Shown one piece after another: positions 51,003 through 59,754 of a stretch of DNA of 64,000 nucleotides. The stretch comes from Firm-04 sp045627405 (lineage in GTDB: Bacteria > Bacillota > Clostridia > Oscillospirales > Ruminococcaceae). The notes beneath the pieces were generated by a model. The model saw only the letters and a program-made list of their open reading frames with translations, was not told where the DNA came from and did not search any database. A program made the position numbers and the translations under genes. Location: positions 1 to 64,000 of the forward strand of contig JAZQNP010000081.1 of the NCBI GenBank assembly GCA_045627405.1, written 5' to 3'. Each line of letters starts with the position of its first letter. Positions within the stretch are counted from its first letter, which is position 1.

Positions 51003-52262
51003 TCATAATCCCTGACCGAGCATTCGCTGTGCTGCGGTCAGTATGCCCAGTTTTCCGCTGCTGTATGTCAGTCCGCCCTGCAAATACACTGCATACGGTT
51101 CGCGCATCGGTCCGTCTGCCGAAAGCTCAATGGACGCGCCGCCCGTGAACGTACCCGCTGCCATGATGACCTTGCTCTCATATCCCGGCATGTCCCATGC
51201 CTCCGGTGTGACAAATGAATCAACCGGTGAGCCTGCCTGTATGCCGCCGCAGAATGCTTCCATCGCAGCGGGGGAGCGCAGCTTCAATACCGTAATGATG
51301 TCTCCTGCCGGCTGTGTCGGCTCCGGCAGACATTCGTATCCGAGTAAGCGCAGAAGAGCTGCGGCAAATGCTCCCGTTTTCCGTGCATTTGCAACGACCT
51401 CCGGCGCGAAAAACAGTCCCAGATACATCTCGCGGCACATGTTCAGTGAACAGCCGACTTCTTTGCCCATCCCGATGCAGGTCAGACGGTATGCACACTG
51501 TTCGACCAATGCTGCACGACCGGCAATGTAGCCGCCTGTCTGCGCAATGCCGCCGCCCGGATTCTTAATCAGCGAGCCGATGATCAGATCGGCTCCGGCA
51601 TCGGTCGGCTCGTCGTAATCGACGAATTCGCCGTAGCAGTTATCGACCATGATGACAGCATCGGGATTCACCGTTCGCACGGCTTTGACGATCTCTGCGA
51701 TGTCCGCAACCGACAGGGCAGGACGCAGCGAATAGCCGCGTGAGCGTTGGAGATACACAACTTTTGCCTCTTTGACTGCTGCCGAAATTGCAGCAAGATC
51801 AGGTCTGCCCTCTGCTGTGAGGTCTGCCTGTCCGTAGGTGATGCCGTAATCCGAGAGAGAACCGTTGCCCTTCTCTCCGCGGATGCCGATGACCTCCTCT
51901 AAGGTGTCATACGGTGCGCCTGTGACACTCACCATTTTGTCGCCCGGACGCAGAACGCCGAACAGTGCTGTCGAGAGTGCGTGCGTGCCGGAGACAAACT
52001 GATGCCGCACGAGCGCATCCTCTGTGTGAAATACCCTTGCCCAGACGCGGTCGAGCTTATCGCGCCCGACGTCGTCATAGCCGTAGCCGTTGGCTCCCGC
52101 GAAACAGGCAGCAGATACATGCTCTGCCTGAAACGCGCTCAGTACCTTTGCGGTGCCGTGCTGTGCGATTCTGTCGATCTCTGCAAACTGTTCGGCTGCC
52201 GCACGCTCTGCTTCTGCTGCCGCTTGCAGCAGACGCGGGTCGAAATCGAAAACTGCATTCAT
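51003..52262 (-). CDS. ynbB: Methionine gamma-lyase family / aluminium resistance protein YnbB
   Basis: 419 residues from ATG 52262. PLP-dependent fold-type I enzyme of the YnbB/aluminium-resistance group. The PLP lysine lies in IIGSLIKNPGGGIAQTGGYIAG near 237, with HALSTALFGVLRPGD near 91 and IMVDNCYGEFVDYDEP near 206 binding the cofactor. The reaction is not established; the family is distantly related to Cys/Met lyases and often lies near glnR or hfq in Bacilli. Here it is between a GNAT gene and a membrane protein. A start at 52304 would have no ribosome-binding site. Confidence 0.9.
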   Translation of the reverse strand: MNAVFDFDPRLLQAAAEAERAAAEQFAEIDRIAQHGTAKVLSAFQAEHVSAACFAGANGYGYDDVGRDKLDRVWARVFHTEDALVRHQFVSGTHALSTALFGVLRPGDKMVSVTGAPYDTLEEVIGIRGEKGNGSLSDYGITYGQADLTAEGRPDLAAISAAVKEAKVVYLQRSRGYSLRPALSVADIAEIVKAVRTVNPDAVIMVDNCYGEFVDYDEPTDAGADLIIGSLIKNPGGGIAQTGGYIAGRAALVEQCAYRLTCIGMGKEVGCSLNMCREMYLGLFFAPEVVANARKTGAFAAALLRLLGYECLPEPTQPAGDIITVLKLRSPAAMEAFCGGIQAGSPVDSFVTPEAWDMPGYESKVIMAAGTFTGGASIELSADGPMREPYAVYLQGGLTYSSGKLGILTAAQRMLGQGL

Positions 52263-52304
52263 TTCATCACTTCCGTTGCTTTGATTTGTGATACGCCATT
52301 GCAT

Positions 52305-53102
52305 TTACAAAATGCCCTTTCCGCCGTCCGGATCGCCCTCATGGACACGCTCCCAGACGAATTCCGATTCCAGAAGCTGAAATCCGATTTCCTCATAAAA
52401 GCTCTTGCGGATGTCCAGTGCATAGAGAATGCCGTCCTTGCCGCGCGCGCGGAGATCGTTTGCGATCCAGTGCAGAAAATCCCGCGCATAGCCCTTGCCG
52501 CGCGCAGCACGCTTTGTCGCAACCTGCCCGATCAGCACATGATTCTCATAATCGTAAATCGCCGTTGCAGCGGTGACGTTGAAGTAGGTGTAGCAGTGGC
52601 GCAGACCCCGACGCACCATGTGCGAGGTGTCTGTCAGCCACATGTCATAGGTAATGATATTGGGAAAGCCCTCTGAAAGGATCGTGTAGACATCATCCAA
52701 CTTCGGATCGCGGTTGACTTCTTCATCCTCAAACAATGGCGATACCGGCGCGGGCATCAGCCTGAACACATACCGCGGCAATGTCTGATACCCGTTCAGC
52801 CGCAGATTTTTCAGAAGAGAGCCGCTGCCCTCGACACGAAACGGCTGGTGCATCTGAACGAAGACGGACAGCTCCTCGGCTGCCGCTGTATCCTCTGAGA
52901 AATCCTCCTGTGTGCTGACAAGCAGCGTGCTGTTTTGCAGCATCAGCCATGCCGTTCTGCTGCCCGATGTCAGCGCGAAAAAGCGGCAGAAATCATAGTC
53001 TGTGCCGTATGCGGCAAGATTGCTCAGCATTTTTCGCCCGTAGTGACATGCCGCCAGCATTTGCAGATCCAGCCGCTTCGGTTCTGTGATCTGCGCAATC
53101 AT
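52305..53102 (-). CDS. GNAT-family N-acetyltransferase with N-terminal extension
   Basis: 265 residues. The C-terminal half (about 130-250) is a GNAT domain with the acetyl-CoA loop VATKRAARGKGYARDFL near 193 and the terminal YEEIGFQLLE. The first 125 residues look like a second, degenerate GNAT fold (FFALTSGSRTAWLMLQN), as in several Firmicute double-GNAT proteins. Substrate unknown. Start overlaps the M42 peptidase stop (ATGA). Confidence 0.87.
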   Translation of the reverse strand: MIAQITEPKRLDLQMLAACHYGRKMLSNLAAYGTDYDFCRFFALTSGSRTAWLMLQNSTLLVSTQEDFSEDTAAAEELSVFVQMHQPFRVEGSGSLLKNLRLNGYQTLPRYVFRLMPAPVSPLFEDEEVNRDPKLDDVYTILSEGFPNIITYDMWLTDTSHMVRRGLRHCYTYFNVTAATAIYDYENHVLIGQVATKRAARGKGYARDFLHWIANDLRARGKDGILYALDIRKSFYEEIGFQLLESEFVWERVHEGDPDGGKGIL

Positions 53103-54139
53103 AAGTCTGCCTCCCGAAGCGATCTGACCAGTGCATGGGCGAGCTGTTCACACGCTTCTGCGTCAGACAGGCGGATGACGGAAACCGGTGCGTGCAGATA
53201 CCTGCACGGCACGTTGACTGCGAGGACACGCACACCGCTGCCTGCCTGCTGGATGGCTCCGGCATCGTTGCCGCCGGCAATTTTGTGCTTGGTCTGCCAC
53301 GGTATCTGCTTCTCCTTGCAGAGTGAGACAGCATGGTCATACAGTGCTTTGTCATAGATCGTTCTGCCGTCTGCAAAGGAGATCACCGCACCGCTGCCCA
53401 GTTCGCAGACGCGGTCAGCTCCCTTGGAGTCGGGAAGGTCTGCGGCGGTTGTTGCCTCGAAAATGACAGCAATCTCCGGATTCACCGTCCGCGCAGCCAC
53501 CGCTGCGCCGCGCAAGCCGACTTCTTCCTGTACCACAAACGAAAAATCGGTATCATACGGCAGATCGCTGCGGATCAGCGAGAGCAGCACCGCACACCCA
53601 AACCGGTCGTCAATCGCCTTTGCAGCATAGCTTCCGTCTCCGAACATGTACGGCTCGGTATCAAAATAAATCAGATCGCCTGCCTGCACCAGTGCTTCAC
53701 TCTCGGCACGGCTCTCCGTGCCGATGTCACAGTACAGTGCGGACATCGCTGCGGGCTGTGTGCGTTCCGTTTTTGACAGATGATGCACCGGTTTTGCACC
53801 GATGACACCCGTGAAAAACGCACTGCCGACTTTGACCTGTCTGCCGATCACTGCCGATGCCTGCACACCGCCCACTGCATCAAACCCAAGCGTTCCGTCT
53901 GCATGAATCTGTGTGATCATCAGTGCGACTTCGTCCATGTGTGCGGAAAACAGCACACTGCGCGGTGCGGGAGCTGCACCTTTTTTATGCACCAGCACAT
54001 TGCCGAGACGGTCAACGCGCACTGCCCCTTCCGGCAGATGCAGCTTATCCAGTTCACGGAGGATATACTCGCGTACTGCATGCTCCCTGCCGGATGTGCC
54101 GCAGAGCGTGCAGAGCGTATTCAGTTCCGTCAGGTTCAT
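53099..54139 (-). CDS. M42-family metallopeptidase (first of two)
   Basis: 346 residues from ATG 54139, which overlaps the stop of the upstream paralogue as ATGA. Dinuclear-metal aminopeptidase of the M42 TET family, forming large dodecameric shells that trim peptides in the cytoplasm. Metal and catalytic residues visible: LFSAHMDEVALM near 67, AKAIDDRFGCAVL near 176, VQEEVGLRGAA near 207, FEATTAADLPD near 230 with Glu in place of Asp as third ligand, and RYLHAPVSVI near 319. Older annotations call such proteins endoglucanases, which is not supported. Confidence 0.92.
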   Translation of the reverse strand: MNLTELNTLCTLCGTSGREHAVREYILRELDKLHLPEGAVRVDRLGNVLVHKKGAAPAPRSVLFSAHMDEVALMITQIHADGTLGFDAVGGVQASAVIGRQVKVGSAFFTGVIGAKPVHHLSKTERTQPAAMSALYCDIGTESRAESEALVQAGDLIYFDTEPYMFGDGSYAAKAIDDRFGCAVLLSLIRSDLPYDTDFSFVVQEEVGLRGAAVAARTVNPEIAVIFEATTAADLPDSKGADRVCELGSGAVISFADGRTIYDKALYDHAVSLCKEKQIPWQTKHKIAGGNDAGAIQQAGSGVRVLAVNVPCRYLHAPVSVIRLSDAEACEQLAHALVRSLREADL

Positions 54140-55173
54140 TTCTCTCTGCACTCCTTTGCGTATTCTGTCAGAAGATACGCGGTTTTTTCTACATCTGCCA
54201 CCGAGATCACCTCGACCGGCGTGTGCATATATCGCAGCGGAATCGAGACCGTGCCGGCAGCACAGCCGCCCGGTGACAGAGCCAGCGAATCAGCGTCCGT
54301 GCCGGTCAGATCCGGCATAATTTCCAGCTGATACGGGATTTCCGCTCGTTTTGCCGTATCAATCAATGCCTGTGACAGCGCAGGGGACAGTACCGGTGAA
54401 ATGCCGATTGCCGGACCGCCGCCCATTGCCATGCAGTCTTCTGTGTCATCCGTCGCTGCCGCAAATGTCACATCCACGGCAATCGCATAATCCGCCTTCT
54501 CATTGTAAGCTGCCAGCTTTGCGCCGCGTCCGCCGCGCTCTTCCTGTCCGCTGCATACAAATGTCACATTGCAGGGGAGCGATGGTTCCTTAGCAAGCAG
54601 CTCCGCTGTCAGCAGCAGTGCCGCGACGCCGCAGCGGTCATCCAGTGCCGATCCGGTCATCCGGTCGCCCTGCATCTGTCTGCATGTCGTCGCATAATAA
54701 ACCGCATCTCCGCACGAAATCCTGTCTTTCAGAGCGTCTGCCGAGGCGTATCCGAGATCCACACAGAGCATCTCCTGCTCCGGTACCGCCTGCTCGCCTT
54801 GCAGCAGATGCGGCGGCAGAATGGAAATCACACCGTGCAGCGTCTCACTGCCGTCTGCAATGACCGGCTGTCCCAACAAAAGCCGTCTGTCGATTCCACC
54901 GACGGCTCCGATGCGCAAAAATCCGTCCTCCGTGATGTCCGTCACCAGAAAGCCGACCTGATCCAGATGCGCACAAAGCAGCAGTGTCGGCTTCTCCGGA
55001 TCTGTTCCGAGATGTGCAGTGACGGATCCGTCCCGGTACTCTGCGTCCGGTATAAAGCTCCGCAGCCGTTCTGCAACCGCTTCTCCCACTGCCTGTTCTC
55101 TGCCCGATATTCCGCGCAGATCGGCTGTTTCTGCAATCAGTTTTGCCGTCGGATTTTCAAATGCTGCCTGCAA
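54136..55173 (-). CDS. M42-family metallopeptidase (second of two)
   Basis: 345 residues starting at TTG 55173, preceded by GGGAGGG at seven bases; there is no early in-frame ATG. Residues expected for M42: LLCAHLDQVGFLV near 66, ALDDRCGVAALL near 176, SGQEERGGRGA near 208, AVDVTFAAATDD near 229 with the Asp ligand, and LRYMHTPVEVIS near 318. It is divergent from its downstream paralogue, which suggests different substrate specificity or mixed TET particles, as reported for some archaea. Transcribed from a strong promoter. Confidence 0.92.
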   Translation of the reverse strand: MQAAFENPTAKLIAETADLRGISGREQAVGEAVAERLRSFIPDAEYRDGSVTAHLGTDPEKPTLLLCAHLDQVGFLVTDITEDGFLRIGAVGGIDRRLLLGQPVIADGSETLHGVISILPPHLLQGEQAVPEQEMLCVDLGYASADALKDRISCGDAVYYATTCRQMQGDRMTGSALDDRCGVAALLLTAELLAKEPSLPCNVTFVCSGQEERGGRGAKLAAYNEKADYAIAVDVTFAAATDDTEDCMAMGGGPAIGISPVLSPALSQALIDTAKRAEIPYQLEIMPDLTGTDADSLALSPGGCAAGTVSIPLRYMHTPVEVISVADVEKTAYLLTEYAKECREK

Positions 55174-55210
55174 TGCCGCACCCTCCCTTTATGTCGATTC
55201 AAACAGAGTT

Positions 55211-55239
55211 ATTATACCATTCCATGCGCGAAATTGCAA
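55211..55239 (-). promoter_or_regulatory. Promoter of the M42 peptidase operon
   Basis: On the minus strand TTGCAA (55239-55234), 17 bases, consensus TATAAT (55216-55211), 38 bases before the TTG start. Confidence 0.78.
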
Positions 55240-55380
55240 GATGCAGACTGCCTTTTGTGGCAATCCGACAAATCGCCCCTCTTTTTTGTTCGCAATCTGA
55301 CCGAATTGACGGCGTCTCACTGAGAAATGTGCTTTCTTTCGTCCGCTGTGACAGACTGCCGCGCCTTTTTCTGAGAAAAG

Positions 55381-55411
55381 AAAAATCCGAAAGCATTTTC
55401 ATACTTTCGGA
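55381..55411 (-). terminator. Terminator after the SGNH esterase gene
   Basis: On the minus strand TCCGAAAG (55411-55404), a 10-base loop, CTTTCGGA (55393-55386) and then TTTTT, about 30 bases after the stop. Confidence 0.82.
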
Positions 55412-55440
55412 CTTTCCTTATATCAGGCGTTCGGTCTGTT

Positions 55441-56373
55441 TCATTTTACAATCGCATGGGATTTCAGCCATTCTGCCCATGTCAGATAATATTTTGCAAG
55501 CGGGTGGGTGCCGTCATGCGTATACTCCGCGCCGAGTGCGCCGGTTTCATCGTCAAACAGCGGGTTGACATCCAGATAATACACCGATACATTGTCTGCA
55601 AACTGTGACAAAGCGGCGTTGAGACTGTTAATCTGTTCGTTGTTGATCACATCGTCCTGTTCTGCGCGCGTCTGCGCGACATGCAGGTTCGCTTCGATGC
55701 AGATAATTGCATTCGGCTGCGCGGTATGAATCTGATCAATCAGCTCCTGAAAATGCGTCAGTGTCTTTTCCCGTTCATTGCCAAGCTCGTTGATGCCGAG
55801 CATGATATAGACTTTGCCGTAGGTTCTGCTCGACAAGAGCTGTGCAAAGCTGAGATCCTTTTTCTCTCCGACTTCGTTTTCTGCTTCTGCCACTTTGTAG
55901 GTCGCAAGACCGACTGTCGCAAAATAATCTGCACCCTCAATCGGCGCGTAATTTGCCATGCCGACTGTGCGGGAATCCCCGATAAACAGCACGTCGCTGA
56001 AATATCCTTCGGGTGCATCGGTCACGGTGCCGCTCTTTTGTGTCTCCGTCGGCTGTGTTTGCGGCGGCGTTTCTGTTGAGACAGTTGTCTGCTGTGCATC
56101 TGTTGCCGCACTGTCTGTCGGCACTGTGGTGCTTTCCGACGGGCTTTGGGAATCTTTTGCGGATGCCTCCGTCTGCGCCGTTGTTGTCACCGTAATGCCG
56201 GTGCCGGTCGGCACTGTGACCTCCGGTGCCGCCGCAGAGCTTTCCGCAGGATGATCCCGCTCGATTTCTGCTGCGGGCGTTTTCCAGATGAACAGCCTGC
56301 CTGTCAGCAAAAATAAACCGCAGAATACAACAGCCAGCACAGACGAATAAAACTGCCGTTGTTTGTTGGTCAT
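55441..56373 (-). CDS. Membrane-anchored SGNH/GDSL esterase
   Basis: 310 residues from ATG 56373 (GGGTGA upstream). One N-terminal membrane segment (about 8-25), a Ser/Thr/Glu-rich spacer to about 130, then an SGNH hydrolase domain outside the cell: block I FIGDSRTVGM with the Ser nucleophile near 143, block III IMLGINELGNE near 206 with Asn, and block V DGTHPLA near 292 with Asp and His. Its gene follows an MBOAT acyltransferase gene by 19 bases. Such pairs O-acetylate surface polysaccharides, the MBOAT moving acetyl groups across the membrane and the SGNH protein transferring them, as with AlgI and AlgX or AlgJ. Confidence 0.9.
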   Translation of the reverse strand: MTNKQRQFYSSVLAVVFCGLFLLTGRLFIWKTPAAEIERDHPAESSAAAPEVTVPTGTGITVTTTAQTEASAKDSQSPSESTTVPTDSAATDAQQTTVSTETPPQTQPTETQKSGTVTDAPEGYFSDVLFIGDSRTVGMANYAPIEGADYFATVGLATYKVAEAENEVGEKKDLSFAQLLSSRTYGKVYIMLGINELGNEREKTLTHFQELIDQIHTAQPNAIICIEANLHVAQTRAEQDDVINNEQINSLNAALSQFADNVSVYYLDVNPLFDDETGALGAEYTHDGTHPLAKYYLTWAEWLKSHAIVK

Positions 56374-56392
56374 GGGAATGCTTGTCACCCTT

Positions 56393-57796
56393 TCAGAACC
56401 GGAAATATAAGAACGGGTCGTTTAACCCCTTGTAAATGCAGAATGCCGATGCGCCGAATATCAGAATCATCAGGACAGTACATGCCGCGGGTGCATACTG
56501 CCATTTTGACTTTTGCAGACGGCGGTACAGATTCTGCGGAGCTGCCGTACAGAACAGCAGTCCGATCAGCAGAAATTTACCGTATGTTCCAAAGTAGTTG
56601 ATATAATCAGTCGGCATCAGTGCCGGACTGCCGAAGCCGAACAGCTTGGACAGATAGATGCCGATTTCTTTCAGGTCGCTCACTGCAAACAGCAGCCATG
56701 ACATCGGAATCCAGAAGAGCATGTACAGATGTCCGAGAAATCTGTGTTTGTTGAGAAATGCGCCGAGGCCTGCTTTTTCCACCGCAATCAGGCAGAAGAG
56801 CAGCATGCCCCAAAAAATAAAATTCCAATCGGCTCCGTGCCAGAAGCCTGTCAGTGTCCAGACAGCCAGCATGTTCAGATATGTGCGCTTTTTGCCCTTG
56901 CGGTTTCCGCCGAGCGGGATGTATACATATTCGCGGAACCATCTGCCGAGCGTCATGTGCCAGCGACGCCAGAATTCTGTCATCGTACAGGAAAGATACG
57001 GATGGTTGAAATTCTGCGGGAAATGAAACCCGAACATCAGTCCCATGCCGATTGCCATCTGCGAATATCCGGAAAAGTCAAAATAGAGCTGCATACTGTA
57101 TGCGGCAATACCCATCCATGCAGCTCTTGTGGAGATGGATTCATAACCGATTGCGTCCAGATCACTCCACAGTCCGCCGAGCATATTTGCCAGCAGAACC
57201 TTGCGTCCAAGACCGATGATAAACAGCTGCAAGCCTTCCAGAAACTCCTGTCTGCGCACGGTGCGGCTGTGCAGCTCCTTCTGAATATCACTGAACCGGA
57301 CAATCGGTCCGGCAATCAGCTGCGGGAACAGCAGAATGTATGTGCCGACATTGATCAGACTGGTTTCTGCCTGTACAGTCCCGCGGTAAACGTCAATCAG
57401 ATAAGAGGCGATCTGGAATGTGAAAAAGCTGATGCCGAGCGGAAGAACCAGATTTGTCAGCGGCAGATGCACAAACGGCAGGACATTCAGATTCCGCAGG
57501 AAAAAGTCTGTATATTTGAATACAAATAAACAGCCGAAATCCCAGCTAAGTCCGAGAATCAGCCACATTTTTCGCAGCTTGTCTTTTCTGCCGATGAACA
57601 GTCCGCACAGCCAGTTGATGACAACCGAAATCAGAATCAGCCAGAGATAGGCAGGCGTTTCCATCGCGCCGTATGCGTAAAATACAATGCTGAAAAACAA
57701 CAGAACCAGATTTTTGCTCTGTTTGCGCGAGAGGGCATAGACGATGATACAAAACGGCAGAAACCAGAACAGGAATTCAAAACTGCTGAATACCAT
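56393..57796 (-). CDS. MBOAT-family O-acyltransferase (AlgI/DltB-like)
   Basis: 467 residues from ATG 57796 (GCGAGG eight bases upstream). A polytopic protein with about eleven hydrophobic segments. The membrane histidine of the family is in LTGFWHGADWNFIFWG near 316, and the preceding TMTEFWRRWHMTLGRWFREYVYIPLGG near 270-296 is the AlgI signature. It should pass acetyl groups from cytoplasmic acetyl-CoA to an extracellular acceptor via the SGNH partner. No exopolysaccharide synthase is adjacent, so the acceptor is unknown; cell-wall polymers are possible. Confidence 0.94.
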   Translation of the reverse strand: MVFSSFEFLFWFLPFCIIVYALSRKQSKNLVLLFFSIVFYAYGAMETPAYLWLILISVVINWLCGLFIGRKDKLRKMWLILGLSWDFGCLFVFKYTDFFLRNLNVLPFVHLPLTNLVLPLGISFFTFQIASYLIDVYRGTVQAETSLINVGTYILLFPQLIAGPIVRFSDIQKELHSRTVRRQEFLEGLQLFIIGLGRKVLLANMLGGLWSDLDAIGYESISTRAAWMGIAAYSMQLYFDFSGYSQMAIGMGLMFGFHFPQNFNHPYLSCTMTEFWRRWHMTLGRWFREYVYIPLGGNRKGKKRTYLNMLAVWTLTGFWHGADWNFIFWGMLLFCLIAVEKAGLGAFLNKHRFLGHLYMLFWIPMSWLLFAVSDLKEIGIYLSKLFGFGSPALMPTDYINYFGTYGKFLLIGLLFCTAAPQNLYRRLQKSKWQYAPAACTVLMILIFGASAFCIYKGLNDPFLYFRF

Positions 57797-57864
57797 CGCT
57801 TGCACCTCGCTTTCTTCTGTTTTTCTTATCCCTTGATCCCTGTCATTCTTTCTGAATTATACGT

Positions 57865-58974
57865 TTATACGCTGAAATCCCGGTCAAGATGAATATAAAA
57901 CTGATAATCCGGAAACTGTGCCGAGAGCAGTTTGTGAATCTCTGAGACCGTCTCCTTCGGATGGTCTGCTTTGAAATCGAAAATCAGATCAAATGACGCT
58001 ATGTGCCGGTCTGTTTCTGCATAAAAACCGTGCATTTGGAGAATTTCCGGATGCGCCGCAATGATCTCCCGCACAGCTTCTTTCATCTGTTTTGCAGTCT
58101 CATCAGAGGTGTTTGCGGCATAGACGCCGATTGTCAGCACAACACCGAATTCATGATAGATCTGCGGTACAATGCGCCGTGTCAGTGCGTCCAGCTCCTG
58201 CACGGTCAGATTTTCGCCCAGCTCCACCTGCACAGAACCGAATGCTTCCTCCGGTCCGTAGCTGTGCAGAATCAGATCGTATGCGCCCAGGATCTCCGGA
58301 TATTCGTTCAGACGCGCTTTGATGCTGTCCGTCAGCTCCGGTTCTGCCCGCACGCCGATAATATGATCGGCAGTATCGCGCAGAATCTCAATGCCCGCTT
58401 TCAGAATAAACAGCGAGATCACAGCACCGAGGATGCCTTCCAGCCGCCATCCGAAGATCAGATTCAGGATCGCCCCGGCAAGTGTCGCAAGAGAAATAAT
58501 CGCATCCATCAGCGCATCCGCTCCGGATGCCGTCAGCGATCCCGAATGCAGATCGGTTCCTTTTTTCTTGAAATATGTGCCGAGCAGCAGCTTGACGCCG
58601 ATGCCCGCGATCAGAACAGTCAAAGTGACAGCCGTGTAATGTACATCGGCAGGGGAGAGGATCTTCTCCACAGACTCCCGCAGGGATGTGATACCTGCCA
58701 GCAGCACGATGACCGCTACTACCGATGCAGTAATATATTCGATTCTGCCGTATCCGTAAGGATGCTTGCGGTCTGCTGCCTTGCCTGCCAGCTTTGTGCC
58801 GATAATTGTGATGACCGATGACAGCGCATCGCTGAGATTGTTGACTGCATCCAATGTGACCGAAATCGAATTTGCCAGCAGTCCCACAGCGGCTTTGAAT
58901 CCCGCAAGAAACAGATTCGCTATAATGCCGCGCCCGCTGACCTTGACGATCTCTTTTGTACGATCCTGCTCCAT
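57865..58974 (-). CDS. Cation diffusion facilitator, probably manganese exporter
   Basis: 369 residues from ATG 58974 (GAAGG seven bases upstream); the in-frame ATG at 59031 lies within the -10 box and cannot be used. Six membrane segments occupy about 14-205, followed by a cytoplasmic domain (about 210-290) and a further ferredoxin-like extension (about 295-369). The intramembrane metal site reads N-x3-D in segment 2 (DAVNNLSD) and D-x3-D in segment 5 (DALMDAIIS). This differs from the His-Asp sites of zinc exporters and, from memory, fits Mn-exporting MntE-type proteins. Confidence 0.9.
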   Translation of the reverse strand: MEQDRTKEIVKVSGRGIIANLFLAGFKAAVGLLANSISVTLDAVNNLSDALSSVITIIGTKLAGKAADRKHPYGYGRIEYITASVVAVIVLLAGITSLRESVEKILSPADVHYTAVTLTVLIAGIGVKLLLGTYFKKKGTDLHSGSLTASGADALMDAIISLATLAGAILNLIFGWRLEGILGAVISLFILKAGIEILRDTADHIIGVRAEPELTDSIKARLNEYPEILGAYDLILHSYGPEEAFGSVQVELGENLTVQELDALTRRIVPQIYHEFGVVLTIGVYAANTSDETAKQMKEAVREIIAAHPEILQMHGFYAETDRHIASFDLIFDFKADHPKETVSEIHKLLSAQFPDYQFYIHLDRDFSV

Positions 58975-59029
58975 GCCCGCACCTTCTTTTGGCGTAATTG
59001 GCGTAAAAAAAGCTTTTGAACCATTCGTC

Positions 59030-59059
59030 ATTATATCACAGCACCCCCTAAAATGTCAA
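59030..59059 (-). promoter_or_regulatory. Promoter of the CDF exporter gene
   Basis: On the minus strand consensus TTGACA (59059-59054), 18 bases, consensus TATAAT (59035-59030). A short G-run lies in the spacer. Confidence 0.82.
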
Positions 59060-59160
59060 GAAATTACGGTATTTCCGGAATGTTTGACAAAATTCAGCTC
59101 CGCATATCGCATATTTTGAACCGGAAAGCGTGATTTATACTATATCTTGTGCGAAACATA

Positions 59161-59189
59161 TTGACAATTCGCCTCAACTGTGCTATATT
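59161..59189 (+). promoter_or_regulatory. Promoter of the small membrane protein and hairpin unit
   Basis: Consensus TTGACA (59161-59166), 17 bases, TATATT (59184-59189), 41 bases before the GTG start. Confidence 0.78.
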
Positions 59190-59230
59190 CTATATTATGC
59201 CGCAATCGTGCAGGAAGTGAGGTGTTTTTT

Positions 59231-59473
59231 GTGAAAACGAATCTTCAAAAACAGGACAGACTGCAAACTTTTTTCTCTGTTGTTCAGCTTGTTGTCTTCG
59301 TTTTGCTGTTTATTGCGCTCACCCGTATCCTTTGGCTCCTGACCGGAAAATGGCTCCTGCGAATCTTCGGGCTGATCGCTGTTTATATCATTGTCAGCCT
59401 CTTTACGTTCTTCGTAATGCGTCCGCTCTGCCTTTATCTCGAAGTCTTTGTGCGAAAACACAAAAAGCGGTAG
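59231..59473 (+). CDS. Small two-pass membrane protein
   Basis: 80 residues starting at GTG 59231, with GAGG eight bases upstream; no better ATG exists in frame. Basic N-terminus (VKTNLQKQDR), two hydrophobic segments (about 17-36 and 42-64), and a basic C-terminus (RKHKKR). I do not recognise a family. It has its own consensus promoter, and only five bases after its stop begins a 272-bp near-symmetric inverted repeat, followed by a terminator. The protein and the structured RNA would be on one transcript of about 600 bases. The size and charge pattern are compatible with a toxin, a signalling subunit or an RNA partner; none of these can be decided. Confidence 0.7.
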   Translation: MKTNLQKQDRLQTFFSVVQLVVFVLLFIALTRILWLLTGKWLLRIFGLIAVYIIVSLFTFFVMRPLCLYLEVFVRKHKKR

Positions 59474-59478
59474 TATTT

Positions 59479-59750
59479 TGCAAATCGGAATTTGCGCGGA
59501 GCCCGCGCTGGCGTTTTCGCGCTTTCAAATAACTGTATGCAACGACGCATATTCCGCGAAGTGCATTTCGATAGAAAAACGAGTATCAATCTGTTCTCAT
59601 ATAAACCATCGTAGTTTCGCAATTTTTATATGAGAACAATGAAAAAACGGATTTTTTCTCCAAGGCAGCTTCGCGGAATGTGCGCTGCTTTTACCATAAA
59701 ATGAAGGCGCGAAAATGGAGGGCGGCACTGCCGCCAAATTCTGATTTACA
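59479..59750. repeat. 272-bp nested inverted repeat (long hairpin; structured RNA or MITE-like)
   Basis: Four successive blocks pair across one centre: 59479-59499 with 59731-59750, 59512-59527 with 59702-59717, 59546-59561 with 59669-59684, and 59592-59605 with 59625-59638 (14 bp perfect). Smaller pairings (GCCC 59501-59504 with GGGC 59720-59723) fill in between. The unpaired gaps are nearly equal on both sides (12/13, 18/17, 30/30), so this is one long imperfect hairpin. Several mismatches are wobble-compatible. No target-site duplication is evident. It fills the gene-free stretch after the small membrane protein gene. Confidence 0.85.
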
Positions 59751-59754
59751 GGAA

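Noticed and set aside
53099..55173. Endoglucanase (CelM) function for the M42 proteins
   Set aside because: The proteins carry the dinuclear metallopeptidase ligands of M42; the endoglucanase label is a historic misnomer.
58975..59031. N-terminal extension of the CDF protein starting at 59031
   Set aside because: That ATG lies within the -10 box of a consensus promoter, so it cannot be on the transcript.
59592..59638. Intrinsic terminator at the centre of the long hairpin
   Set aside because: The 14-bp AT-rich stem has a 19-base loop and no T-run on either side, and real terminator structure follows at 59755.
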